Source: Cymodocea nodosa
Taxonomy: Eukaryota > Streptophyta > Magnoliopsida > Alismatales > Cymodoceaceae
DNA: 64,000 nt
Assembly: GCA_036874045.1 (NCBI GenBank)
Contig: CM072337.1
Coordinates: 5,208,001-5,272,000, forward strand
Direction of reading: 5' to 3'
Shown piece by piece: positions 35,400 to 46,989 of the stretch. Numbering within the stretch: position 1 is the stretch's first letter; every line of letters begins with the position of its first letter. The position numbers and the translations under genes were made by a program. The notes beneath the pieces were generated by a model. It was not told where the DNA came from. It searched no databases and saw nothing but the letters and a program-made list of their open reading frames with translations.

Positions 35400-36440
35400 A
35401 GATTTTTTGTATGTTTCAATAATCTATTTTAACTTTGTTTTCTCCTTTTCAACCTGCAAATATACTTGGAATATATGTAAATTACATACAAAATATATCA
35501 GCATCACATAGGTGTTAATTATATTATCATTGTTCTTCTTTTCAGTATCTGTCATCCTGAATTTTTCCAATATGATTTCTAGAATAAATTTCAAGTACAT
35601 ACAAATCAAAATACAATCCAATTCAATATGATTAAGACAAGTAGAATAAAGAATTGTATCTTCAAAAGTCTATTCTAGATTCATACTTCAGTAATTTTAG
35701 ATAACAGAACATATACTCGATTCAAAAGATATCTGTATTACACAAAACACTTGTATCTTTTCAAAATAGTATATTCATATTTGTACTTTAAAAGTTAATT
35801 TGACAAGCTTGAATCATACAAGAGCTTTCTAGTGTACCCGTGTATCGAGCTTTCAGTCAACAATCCCAGATCTGATCAAGATCTTAGGTTGCCAGATTTA
35901 AAGAGTCCTTTTTCAGGTCAACAATCCTTATATACCTATTTGCTCAAGTACAAAAGGCTCGTGATCAAACAAGTCAATAAACTCTCAAAGTTTTTTTTTT
36001 TTTTCTACTAACAATAATATTTATGTATTTCATTATTACAAATGCAATAAAACACAAATCTCATATAATATTGCTTCTATTATTTACTGAAAATATGAAT
36101 CCATGTCAATAAGCTCATACTTTTTCTCTAGTTTAATAAGCTCTACACCTAAATCATTCTACAAGTTTAATCAATCAAATTAAAGGTATCCTTGATCATA
36201 TGTATTTTATTTAATCCAAAAATCAACATTTCAGCTCTTTTAGGATCTAAGATAATTACTAGGTTTTAGTTAAGCATTCTGATTTCATTTTAAAATTGTG
36301 AAATTGTTAAACTCATAAAATTCAGCAACAACATAAGATACTATATCTAGATTTGTATGAATAATAAAATTTGTAGCATCTTATATAAGATTATAAATAT
36401 AACATTCAAGTAGTCACAGTTTTTAAAAATTTTACAGTTT
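35400..36440 (-). repeat. Gypsy-3 copy of the copia non-coding module
   Basis: Colinear with 6180-7330 (Copia-1) and 21210-22380 (Copia-2); clearest at 35800-35960 (gacaagcttgaatcatacaa, gagctttctagtgtacccgt, gtcaacaatccc, aaaggctcgtgatcaaac). No coding potential. Here it lies between the F-box genes and the PPT rather than between pol and the env-like ORF. Confidence 0.72.
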
Positions 36441-36560
36441 CAAATATCAGATAGTGACAGTAAATTCTTATTCAAAAAATTTTCAATTTCCACAAATAGA
36501 ACTTTTGTAGTACCATTCTAATCCTTTAATTAACAAAATTACATGGCTGTTACTTTAATT

Positions 36561-36600
36561 ACCTCTTCCCTATACCTACATTTTGCATTGTCCTCAATGT
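36561..36600 (-). other. Athila-type ACATTGAGGACAATG motif
   Basis: The minus strand reads ACATTGAGGACAATGCAAAA followed by a purine-rich stretch. This motif is, as I recall, common downstream of the coding region in Athila-group elements. 36601-36996 otherwise holds non-coding AT-rich sequence. Confidence 0.5.
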
Positions 36601-36996
36601 AAAAGATTTTACAATAAATACAGAAATTATAGCAGGCATGCATATTGTTTCGTTAACTTAGCATCTAACTCAATAAACTTAGTTGAAATGTAAATTCAGG
36701 ATAAGTAATCAATTACATACCTCGTCCTTTTGTATCTCCTTAGTATCTTCCGATTTTTGATTTTGAAAAACTTTTCATTCACATAAAAGCAAAGTAACAA
36801 CATAACAATTTAACTTGTTAAATCAGTGTCTTGTGTGGAACCTAGGCTCTTACGCCATTGGTGGCTCACAAGCAAGCCAGTTGGTTTCCCAGAATAGATA
36901 CCAACAAACTGGATTGATTTTTTTGTTGTTTAGAATAAAACTAAAATTAAGAAAAATGTAGAATACACACAAAATTTAAAAGAACAGAATCATAAT

Positions 36997-38133
36997 TTAA
37001 AAACATGATTGAAAAGTAGTAACAAATGCAATAAATGTGTTAGTCCATGCAAACTTTTTAGGCAATATTCTTCTTGCTATTAATTCTGTGTTAATGCAAT
37101 TTGCTTTCCTTTTTAGCTTGTAAACTTGCAATATGTTATCAATACTAAATATAAGTGTATTACCATTAATGAAATGAAATGCAGAAAGGGATCCTCTTCT
37201 GTTCCAAGATAATGTAGCTGTTTCAATTTCTACGTCTATTTCAATATATTCTTCTTCCTACTTCCATTCATTTAGGTCTTTCATAATCCATATTTGAAAT
37301 TTCTTCAATTCATCCCACCATCTTATCAAATATAAAGTAGCATCATCATATTCATTATACCACATTCCCAATTGAATTTGATCGTATTCTAAAGTCGGTG
37401 GTTTAGCTATATCACTCGGTATAAGTAATATTGCTATAAAACCATCAAAACTGTCTATGCTTACTATATATAAATCAAATCTAAATGCAATTGATATATC
37501 TATGACTAGATATATATATCCATCAAGTATGACATGCATGATGTTAATTAATGATTTTTGTCCTAGATATCTCATTGTATTTTCAGTCCAAGATCTATTC
37601 AGAATATTATACACACTTAAGCATCAATCTTCATCCAAATTTCCAGTTGGTCTCCAATATTATAACTTTTCATGATAGGTCGAATTTTTATCAGAAAATG
37701 TTAAAGCTAACCCACAATTTTCAGTTGGTATTTCATATTTATTAGGTCTTCCTATATTCCATTCTCCTCTTATGATAGGATTTCTAATCAAAATGTCGGG
37801 TAACAGAATTGCATACCTTGTTTTGGTTTTGTATATAATTAATCATTCGTCCATCCCCAAAATATGATCTATTCTTTTTAATGTATTGGGTGGAATTCTA
37901 GCAGTTTCTTCCATATTCAGATATTCATAGCAGATTGAACTATGATTAAATGACTTCCATAAAAATCCATCTCTAATCTTAGTCATTTTTGCAGCTTGTA
38001 GTCCATGAAAATATTTTTCTCTAACACAATTTTAGATTTCCTTTGATACACAACACAATTTGCACAGATCTTTAGCTGACAGGTTACTCAGTACTTATCT
38101 TAGTGCATCTTGTGGTAATTTCATCAATTCCAT
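36997..38133 (-). pseudogene. F-box protein gene, array unit 1 (retains the original C terminus)
   Basis: ATG at 38131-38133; F-box domain at about residues 5-45, then an F-box-associated region. The frame is broken near 38095, 37855 and 37615-37630 and by a TAG at 37255-37257, which is TGG in unit 3. Reading past that stop, the same frame stays open for about 85 more codons to the stop at 36997-36999, including SAFHFINGN and YKLKRKANC and ending near FVTTFQSCF. This is the only copy with that end, so it shows the captured gene coded for roughly 378 residues. It lies at the 3' edge of the array, next to the ACATTGAGGACAATG region. Confidence 0.82.
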
Positions 38134-38359
38134 CTGTTGTGATTCTATATAACATAAACAAAAATTAATAGAGACAAAATTAACCTAGCTACTTCACACC
38201 CTCGTGGAGTAAGGTCATAACTCAATGAACTAAGTTCGTTAAGTTAAGTAATAACTCTACGATACTACTAACTATAATTAAACTTACATTTTTTTTATTT
38301 TTATATTCTTATGTTTTTCTACTTACTAAATTGTACATAGTTACTTCAGTTATACTACT

Positions 38360-39170
38360 TCATTCAGCTACCCTCCTAAAGGAAGTATCAATTTCATTAA
38401 CAGTTCTATTGATAGGATTAGGTATTGCTTGCATTAGCAATCCTCTAGTAGGTCTAACTTCCATTGATTATTTCTATCTAAGGGGTATATTTCTATTTAT
38501 ATTTTGATTCTGAATTGTAGCATTTCAAAATATAAGATCTAGATGATTGTTTAATTGTTGGATTATCTTTTCTAATTTTTCTATTCTAGATACTTGTTCA
38601 ATTAAAGCTTCATAACTTATATTTTTGTCATTTATATTTTCTCCTCCCTGAAAATTATTGTTTCTCTAAGATAAATTCAGGTGATTTCTCCAATTAGGGT
38701 TATATGAATTTCCAAAGTTATCTTTTTGGTTTCTAGCATAAATAATATCTAAATCATTAACGTTTACATTCTTTTCTACTAGCTTTTGATTTAATGATAA
38801 CTCTTGTATTTTCTTAATTAATTCAGTTAATTTAACTTCAAGCATAGTGCTTGAATCTATTTCATGCATTCCCCTTGGTAATATTCTTTTATCTGTAATA
38901 GCTTCAGCTGAGTTTTCCCACTGTGTAGTTCTTTTTGTAAAGTTTTCTAAATATGCCCATGCTTCTTCACTACACAATTTTAAAAATCCATTTTAACAAG
39001 TAGATTCTAATAAAGATTTCATTGAAACATCTATACCTTCATAAATTATACCTATTAATTGTGCTTTACTCATTGCATGATGTGGACAATGAGTCAATAA
39101 ATCTATAAATCTTTCAAAATATTTCCAGAATGATTCTCCCTATTTTCGGCTATACATTAATATTTATTTC
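38360..39170 (-). pseudogene. gag fragment, array unit 1
   Basis: Partial copy of the second-type gag, from the SQK/GESF region to the stop at 38360-38362. The best open part is 38666-38977 (CSEEAWAYLENFTKRTTQWE, YARNQKDNFGNSYNPNWRNH). Its right edge joins F-box unit 2 at about 39164-39178. Confidence 0.82.
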
Positions 39171-39230
39171 TTCTTCCCAAGATAATGTAGTTGTTTCTAT
39201 TTCTACGTCTATTTCAATATATTCTTCTTC

Positions 39231-40106
39231 CTACTTCCATTCATTTAGGTCTTTCATAATCCATATTTGAAATTTCTTCAATTCATCCCACCATCTTATT
39301 AGACATAAAGTAGCATCATCATATTCATTATACCACATTCCCAATTGAATTTGATCGTATTCTGAAGTCAATGGTTTAGCTATATCACTCGGTATAGGTA
39401 ATATTTCTATAAAACCATCATAACTGTCTAGGCTTAGTATGTATAAATCAAATCTAAATGCAACTAATATATCTATGACTAGATATATATATCCATCAAG
39501 TATGACATGCATGCTGTTAATTAATGATTTTTGTCCTAGATCTCTCATTGTATTTTCAGTCCAAGATCTATTCAGAAAATTATACACACTTAAGCATAAA
39601 TCTTCATCCCATTTTCCAGTTGGTCTCCAATAATATAATTTTTCAGGATAGGTCGAATTTTTATCAGAAAATGTTAAAGCTGACCCACAATTTTCAGTTG
39701 GTACTTCGTATTTATTAGGTCTCCCTATATTCCATTCTTCTCTTGTGATAGGATTTCTAATCAAAATGTCGGGTAACAGAATTGCATACCTTGTTTTGGT
39801 TATGTATATAATTAATCCTTCGTCCAACCCCATAATATGATCTATTCCTTTTAATGTATTGGGTGGAATTCCAGTAGTTTCTTCCATATTCAGATATTCA
39901 TAGCAGATTGAACTATGATTAAATGACTTCCATAAAAATCCATCTCTAATCTTAGTCATTTTCGCAACTTGTAGTCCATGAAAATATTTTTCTTTGACAC
40001 AGTCATTGATTTCCTTTGACACACAACACAATCTGCACAGATCTTTACCTAACAGGTTACTCAGTACTTCTCTTAGTGCATCTTGTGGTAATTTCATCAA
40101 TTCCAT
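39231..40106 (-). CDS. F-box protein gene, array unit 2 (longest intact frame)
   Basis: 291 codons from ATG at 40106 to TAG at 39231. The F-box at residues 5-45 contains LPQDALREVLSNL and DLCRLCCVSKEI; then DGFLWKSFNHSSICYEY, ILIRNPITREEWN, and repeats of an F-box-associated type (LYYWRPTGKWDEDLCLSVYN, RSWTE, DGYIYLVID). F-box proteins link substrates to SCF ubiquitin ligases through Skp1-like proteins; the target is unknown. Compared with unit 1 it lacks the last ~85 codons: the TAG (TGG in unit 3) ends it early and, beyond it, the sequence runs into gag at 39164-39178. It is the only F-box copy here without an internal break before that stop. Expression is not shown. Confidence 0.82.
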   Translation of the reverse strand: MELMKLPQDALREVLSNLLGKDLCRLCCVSKEINDCVKEKYFHGLQVAKMTKIRDGFLWKSFNHSSICYEYLNMEETTGIPPNTLKGIDHIMGLDEGLIIYITKTRYAILLPDILIRNPITREEWNIGRPNKYEVPTENCGSALTFSDKNSTYPEKLYYWRPTGKWDEDLCLSVYNFLNRSWTENTMRDLGQKSLINSMHVILDGYIYLVIDILVAFRFDLYILSLDSYDGFIEILPIPSDIAKPLTSEYDQIQLGMWYNEYDDATLCLIRWWDELKKFQIWIMKDLNEWK

Positions 40107-40332
40107 CTGTTGTGATTCTATATAACATAAACAAAAATTAATAGAGACAAAATTAACATAACTACTTCACACCCTCGTGGAGTTACGTCATAACTCAACG
40201 GACTAAGTTCGTTAAGTTAAGTAATAACTCTACGATACTACTAACTATAATTAAACTTACATTTTTTTTATTTTTATATTCTTATGTTTTCCTACTTACT
40301 AAATTATACATAGTTACTTCAGTTATACTACT

Positions 40333-41140
40333 TCATTCAGCTACCCTCCTAGAGGAAGTATCAATTTCATTAACAGTTCTATTGATAGGATTAGGTATTG
40401 CTTGCATTAGCAATCCTCCAGTAGATTTAACTTCCATTGATTCTTTCAATCTAGGGGGTATATTTCTATTTATATTTTGATTTTGAATTGTATCATTTCA
40501 AAATATAAGATCTAGACGATTGTTTAATTGTTGGATTATCTTTTCTAATTTTTCTATTCTAGATCCTTGTTCAATTAAAGCTTCATAACTTATATTTTTG
40601 TTATTTATATTTTCTCCTCCCTGAAAATTTGTTGTTTCTCCAAGAGAAATTCGGGTGATTTCTTCAATTAGGGTTATATGAATTTCCAAAGTTATCTTTC
40701 TGGTTTCTAGCATAAATAATATCTAAATCATTAACGTTTACATTCTTTTCTACTAACTTTTGATTTAATAATAACTCTTGTATTTTCTTAGTTAATTCAA
40801 TTAATTTAACTTCAAGCATAGTGCTTGAATCTATTTCATGCATTCCCCTTGGTAATATTCTTTTATCTATAATAGCTTCAACTGAGTTTTCCCACTGTGT
40901 AGTTCTTTTTGCAAAGTTTTCTAAATATGCCCATGCTTCTTCACTACACAATTTTAAAAATCCATTTTAGCAAGTAGATTCTAATAAAGATTTCATTGAA
41001 ACATCTATGCCTTCATAAATTATACTTATTAATTGTGCTTTACTCATTGCATGATGTGGACAATGAGTCAATAAATCTTTAAATCTTTCAAAATATTTCC
41101 AGAATGATTCTCCCTATTTTTGGCTATACATTAATATTTC
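40333..41140 (-). pseudogene. gag fragment, array unit 2
   Basis: Second-type gag fragment as in unit 1: CSEEAWAYLENFAKRTTQWE at about 40950, then YARNQKDNFGNSYNPN, ISYEALIEQGSRIEKLEKI (40498-40713, shifted frame) and the stop at 40333-40335. It joins F-box unit 3 at about 41140-41153. Confidence 0.82.
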
Positions 41141-42080
41141 TTTCTTCTTCCCAAGATAATGTAGTTGTTTCTATTTTTACGTCTATTTCAATATATTCTT
41201 CTTCCCACTTCCATTCATTTAGGACTTTCATAATCCATATTTGAAATTTCTTCAACTCATCCCACCATCTTATCAAACATAAAGTAGCATCATCATATTC
41301 ATTATACCATATTCCCAATTGAATTTGATCGTATTCTAAAGTCAATGGTTTAGCTATATTACTCGGTATTGGTAATATTTCTATAAAACCATCATAACTG
41401 TTTATGCTTACTATGTATAAATCAAATCTAAATGCAACTGATATATCTATGACTAGATATATATATCCATCAAGTATGACATGCATGCTGTTAATTAATG
41501 ATTTTTGTCCTAGATGTCTCATTGTATTTTCAGTCCAAGATCTATTCAGAAAATTATACACACTTAAGCATAAATCTTCATCCCAACTTCCAATTGGTCT
41601 CCAATAATATAATTTTTTAGGATAGGTCGAATTTTTATTAGAAAATGTTAAAGCTGACCCACAATTTTTAGTTAGTATTTTGTATTTATTAGGTCTTCCT
41701 ATATTCCATTCTTCTCTTGTGATAGGATTTCTAATCAAAATGTCAGGTAACAGAATTGCATACCTTGGTTTGGTTCTATATATAATTAATCATTCGTCCA
41801 TCCCCATAATATGATCTATTCCTTTTAATGTATTGGGTGGAATTCCAGTAGTTTCGTCCATATTCAGATATTCATAGTAGATTGAACTATGATTAAATGA
41901 CTTCCATAAAAATCCATCTCTAATCTTAGTCATTTTTGCAGCTTGTAGTCCATGAAAATATTTTTCTCTAACACAGTTTTTGATTTCCTTTGATACACAA
42001 CACAATCTGCACAGATCTTTAGCTGACAGGTTACTCAGTACTTCTCTTAGTGTATCTTGTGGTAATTTCGTCAATTCCAT
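41124..42080 (-). pseudogene. F-box protein gene, array unit 3 (fused at its 3' end to gag sequence)
   Basis: ATG at 42080 (MELTKLPQDTLREVLSNLS). A stop near 41788-41792 splits the frame into 41790-42080 and 41124-41738. Unlike units 1 and 2, the codon after NEWK is TGG, so translation continues through EEEYIEIDVKIETTTLSW and crosses the duplication junction into four residues of out-of-frame gag sequence before a stop at 41124. This unit is therefore informative on the ancestral frame. The adjoining gag (42307-43655) is the only full-length one in the array. Confidence 0.83.
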
Positions 42081-42306
42081 TTATTGTGATTCTATATAAC
42101 ATAAACAAAAATTAACAGAGACAAAATTAACCTAGCTACTTCACACCCTCGTGGAGTAAGGTCATAACTCAACGGACTAAGTTCGTTAAGTTAAGTAATA
42201 ACTCTACGATACTACTAACTATAATTAAAGTTACATTTTTTTTCTTTTTATATTCTTATGTTTTTCTACTTACTAAATTGTACATAGTTACTTTAGTTAT
42301 ATTACT

Positions 42307-43655
42307 TCATTCAGCTACCCTCCTAGAGGAAGTATCAATTTCAATAACAGTTCTGTTGATAGAATTAGGTATTGCTTGCATTGGCAGTCCTCTAGTAGGT
42401 CTAACTTCCATTGATTCTTTCTGTCTAGGGGGTATATTTCTATTTATATTTTGATTTTGAATTGTAGCATTTCCAAATATAAGATCTAGACGATTGTTTA
42501 ATTGTTGGATTATCTTTTCTAATTTTTCTATTCTAGATCCTTATTCAATTAAAGCTTCATAACTTATATTTTTGTCATTTATATTTTCTCCTCCCTGAAA
42601 ATTGTTGTTTCTCCAAGATAAATTCGGGTGATTTCTCCAATTTGGGTTATATGAATTTCCAAAGTTATCTTTCTAGTTTCTAGCATAAATAATATCTAAA
42701 TCATTAACGTTTACATTCTTTTCTACTAGCTTTTGATTTAATGATAACTCTTGTATTTTCTTAGTTAATTCAGTTAATTTAACTTCAAGCATAGTGCTTG
42801 AATCTATTTCATATATTCCCCTTGGTAATATTCTTTTATTTGTAATAGTTTCAGCTGAGTTTTCCCAATGTGTACTTCTTTTTGCAAAGTTTTCTAAATA
42901 TGCCCATGCTTCTTCACTACACAATTTTAAAAATCCATTTTAACAAGTACATTCTAGTAAAGATTTCGTTGAAACATCTATGACTTCATAAATTATACCT
43001 ATTAATTGTGTTATACTCATTGCATGATGTGGGCAATGAGTCAATAAATCTTTAAATCTTTCAAAATATTTCCAAAATGATTCTCCATGTTTTTGGCTAC
43101 ACATTAATATTTCTTTCTTTTTTTTAATCGTTTAATTTGTTGGATAATATTTTTCTAGAAAAATATAGCAAAATTCAGTCCATGCAGAAATTGAATCAGG
43201 CGATAGAGTATATAACCATCTCTTAATTGTGTCTTTTAAAGCAAACAAGATATATCTAAGTTTAATAGCATCAATACTCATGTTCGGCATTTTCATCATT
43301 TGACAACTTCGTTAAATTCTCTAAGGAAATAATAGACATCTTCTCTTTCTAATCCATGAAAATGTGGCAATTGACTAATATAATTAGATTTCAGTTCAAA
43401 CCTATCTCCCTCAAAGTTTGGTAATCGAATACATGAAGGTTCATCAACTAATTCAAGATACAGAATTTCCCCTAATGGTTTCTCTACTAGAGCAGCCATC
43501 TCTTCGTTCTCTTTTAAAGAAAGGTTAGCTACACCCCTTAGGATTTCGTTAAAGTCTAATTCAGAAAATATTTTAGTTTGTCTCTATGTTGAAGAATCCT
43601 ATGTAGGTGTTCTTACTAATCTTTTAGTGCTAGGAGAGTGAATCCATGTGCTCAT
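42307..43655 (-). pseudogene. gag: Second-type gag of Gypsy-3, full length (broken)
   Basis: ATG at 43655-43653 (MSTWIHSPSTKRLVRTP). Capsid signature FELKSNYISQLPHFHGLEREDVYYFLREFNE at 43296-43499; then the CPHH-type segment (about 43010-43040), AWAYLENFAKR at 42673-42924, a NSYNPN-type motif (about 42640), a coiled-coil Ile/Leu/Gln stretch, and the stop at 42307-42309. Stops at about 43590-43610, 43296 and elsewhere break it. It would supply the capsid domain absent from the gag next to pol (59643-60752). It follows the env-like ORF across a 970-bp spacer and precedes the F-box gene by about 230 bases. Confidence 0.82.
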
Positions 43656-44624
43656 AAACTCTTAACATGAAGTAAAATAATAGAAGATTAATTACATACC
43701 AGTCTGAAGCTTTATACTTAGTAAATAATTGTTGACGAATGAAGTTAAATCAGTTGCTTCTCCTTCCAATTCCCCAACAAAGTTCCTTTTCTTTCAAAAG
43801 TGCTGGTAACTCATGAATAACATTCTGTTCTATATTTATAATGCACGTTCATAAAGTAAATGAATCTCGTTGCTAGAACGTGTCTTGTAGCGTGCAGTGT
43901 GGTTCCTATTTTTATGGGTACGTGTGTCACTTATTATTTCAAATTTTAATAACTGCTAGGTCTATGAAGTTTTGTTCGTGGCTAAAAGAATAACCGTTTA
44001 GCCTAATCCACGAACTAACCTCATTGAGTTATAATTAGCTCAACGGACAAACTTCAGTTACTATTGCTAACTCCACGGACTAACTTCATTAAGTTATAGA
44101 TAACTCAACGAAGTGACCTTATATTATATTATTGACCTTGTGGAGTTAAGGTTAACTCAACAAACTTACTTTGTTGAGTTAATACTTAGCAACCTCTAAG
44201 TTTACTCCTCGTATTAACTTCTATATTTTTCTTCTCTCTTGCATTCTGTTAATTTAAATCAAGTTAAATACATGTCATTAAACTCATTTGAATCTGATTA
44301 TTATATAAATATTTAACTTACAGTTCATTTCATATTATGCAGAATTTATATTTTACTCTAAAGCATACAGATATTTTTAGCATTAACCAGTTATCTTGCA
44401 TTTAATCCTGTTATTTATAAAATTTATAAATCTTTTAAATAGTTTTGCACATTGTTCAAATAGTTATATAATATTCAAAATAATTTATCTATTACATCAT
44501 TTTCCAATATTAATACAAAAACATCTGAAAAGCATATATTCATTTATATGAATAATTTTCATTACAATCATTTAGATATTTTTCATACAATTATATACAA
44601 GTACAAGTAGATGAACAATACAAT
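43656..44624 (-). other. Spacer between Gypsy-3 env-like ORF and second gag
   Basis: No ORF. It matches 32168-33130 in Gypsy-2. Contains inverted TAACTCAACGGA / TTCGTTGAGTTA motifs at 43990-44200. Confidence 0.7.
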
Positions 44625-46870
44625 TTAATCCTTACTCCTAAGTTCATCTACTTCCTTCTAGAGTCTCTCTACTTGTTGCTCTAATTGAATAATCATTTCT
44701 ACAGCTCCTGTAACTCCTCCAAAAGGTTCAGCTATCTCTGCAGCCACATAATTTCTGTACTCTTTCACTGAAATGGTTCTAGATCTTATCCTTTTGGATG
44801 TCCATTTAGTGAAATCGATACAATCCACCATCAGCAGTGGAATCAAATCTCCATAAAATAATTTCTTCTTCATTGTTCTCAGCTTGGAGATAAAAACTAC
44901 AGACCAATTTATTTGAATTTTGTTCACAACTACATATGTGGCCCATTTGACAAATTGACTCAGTTCTATGTCATGGCCTTGTCGTTGGTAAACATTCTTA
45001 ATCAAAATGTTAGCTATCATGTGTGTTTTACCATTTAGCTGCTTCAGTCTATTTAATAATGGCACACCAGGATTGATAGCTAAACCATCCTTTATGGTTT
45101 GTTTTGTCCACTCGATTGTAGTTGTGCTTTCCAAAATTTCTAGTCCTTCATTCTTCAATCCTAAAATGTTGTGAAGAAGCTCTGGTGTTATCTGTACATC
45201 ATCTTGCTCCACGTTGGAAATTAATCCACTTTCTCCTTCCCTTAAGTTTGCATAAAAGTAGGGTACAAGATTTTCATATACTACATGCCCTCTTTCTTGA
45301 GAAATAAACTGCAGTAGACCTTAGAACTCAAATAAATCTTTGATTTCTTGCATTCTATCCCAATTTAATGGTCTACTATAAATGATACCACAACCCCTTA
45401 TCTCTTGGTATTTATTATAAGCTTCCTGACTCCAAAAGTATACTTCATTTAAAACTGTTGTTTCAGTTGGGTCAGGAATGTGAATTTGTTGCTCTAGAAG
45501 GGTTTGTTCTTGAACTTCCTCTTCCATAAGTTGAACTTGAACTTGCTGAAAATGCTCCACAGATTCTGGTATTTTTGCTTCTGCTTTTGCCTGTGGTGGT
45601 GAGCCAACAGCACTCTCCACTCTATCTTGAATATTGTCCAAAATTTGCTGAAGAGTTCTTTGCTCTTTAGTGGAATCTATCGAGTCATCTCTTTCCAAAT
45701 GTAATTGTTCAACTTCTTGTTCATTTCTTCTTGTTCTTTTTCCTCCTGACTACCAATCTGCAATGTCACTATTCTTTCTGATTTTGTGGTAGATTGGGAT
45801 GGAGTTACAGGCAAATCAACTTCTACCTTAATTTCTATTTCTTCTTCTTGTACAGTCTACAAACTAGTTTCAGCCTGATTTTCTTCTTCTTTTTGCTCTT
45901 GTTGCTGCTGCTCCTCTTCAGAATCAGATAGCAGGTTTACAAAAATCAACTCTACAGGCCCTACTAAACTTGGTATTTCAGATTTAATCTCCTCTTGATG
46001 TTTAGACACTATCTCTTTTCCTTTCCTTCTTCTGATTAATTGTGCTTGGTCTTCCTCTTCTTCATTTGAGATTAAATCTACAAAAATGGGCTCTGTAGGC
46101 CTTTAAGCCACAAGTACTAGCTCTTCCTATTTAACTCTTCCCATAATTACTGGTCTCGAAGGACCAGCTTCATCTCCTTTTGCAGTAGGTCTGGCAGTAG
46201 CTTCACGATGTTGTTCCACTTTGATTTTATATTGGGCTTTCAACTATTTTGTAGCCCTCTTTTTGCACCGTGCATCAAACACCAGATGTGCTATAGCTAC
46301 TGCCAGTTCTTCTAGTTCTCCTTGGTCTTTTCCTATTTGAACCAGTTCTTGAAATTCTCTTCTTTCTTCTTCAGTAGAAGGCCCCAAAATTGCTGCTCGT
46401 TCCAACGACCTTGGTGGTGGAACTGAAGGTCCTGGTTGCTGTTCCTCAAGAACAGATCTTTCAACAGTCGGTTCCTCTTGTTCTGCAGTTGCCTCTTCTT
46501 CATTTTCTTTCCTTTGTTGCTCTTGAATTGCCCATTGAGCCCGTCTACCTATGCATCTTTTGAACCAAAGGTGGGACTTACATTGGATTAGTTCTAGGGC
46601 AACTTCGTTATTTGGCCTGATTTTTCTTTCTCTGCATATAGCAATTTCCGTAGCAACTTTGATTCTAGTTTTCATTATCTGAGGGATTTGTATACCCAAA
46701 TCTACTAACTCTTTCCTCCAATAGAAAAGGTCAGATTCTACCTTTTGTAGCTCTTTTTCCCTTGTCGAATTCTTGATTTTCTACCTCGTGTGCCATTCCT
46801 CTATATCTTTGAGAAATTCTGACGTGTCTACTACATTTTCCCAGAACTTAGGTGTCATCTTCCTCATCAT
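44625..46870 (-). pseudogene. Gypsy-3 env-like ORF with plant-transposon-protein-like domain (broken)
   Basis: ATG at 46870 (MMRKMTPKFWENVV). The N-terminal third is helical and charged (46244-46699, WFKRCIGRRAQWAIQEQQ); the middle is acidic Glu/Gln/Pro-rich low complexity (about 45700-46240); the C-terminal domain carries DLFEF at about 45321-45340, FYANL at about 45260, and ELLHNILGLKNEG, KTHMIANILIKNVYQRQG and DLIPLLMVD at 44658-45212; a short coiled coil precedes the stop at 44625-44627. Total about 748 codons, broken by at least six stops, several at TAG where Gln or Trp is expected. No signal peptide or membrane helix is seen. It sits where Athila elements have their env-like ORF, but the domain is shared with the copia ORF at 18556-20834. 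Confidence 0.75.
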
Positions 46871-46960
46871 GAAGTTACACAACGGAACAGAATCGCTCTA
46901 ATCTTTACTGTTCTAAGTTTTAAATGATTCTGTGGATAATGCCCCCAAACCCTAAGTTTA

Positions 46961-46970
46961 GTATAAATAA
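46961..46970 (-). promoter_or_regulatory. TATA-like box upstream of the Gypsy-3 env-like ORF
   Basis: The minus strand reads TTATTTATAC about 91 bases before the ATG, inside AGGGCTTATTTATACTAAAC; compare the boxes 80 bases before the copia env-like ORFs. Confidence 0.4.
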
Positions 46971-46989
46971 GCCCTAAATTTAGGCGGGT

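Noticed and set aside
39231-40106. F-box unit 2 as an ordinary single-copy host gene
   Set aside because: It is one of three tandem units fused to gag fragments inside a delimited retrotransposon, with a shortened C terminus.
44625-46870. Env-like ORF as a true retroviral envelope protein
   Set aside because: No signal peptide, membrane helix or cleavage site is visible; only its position resembles env.
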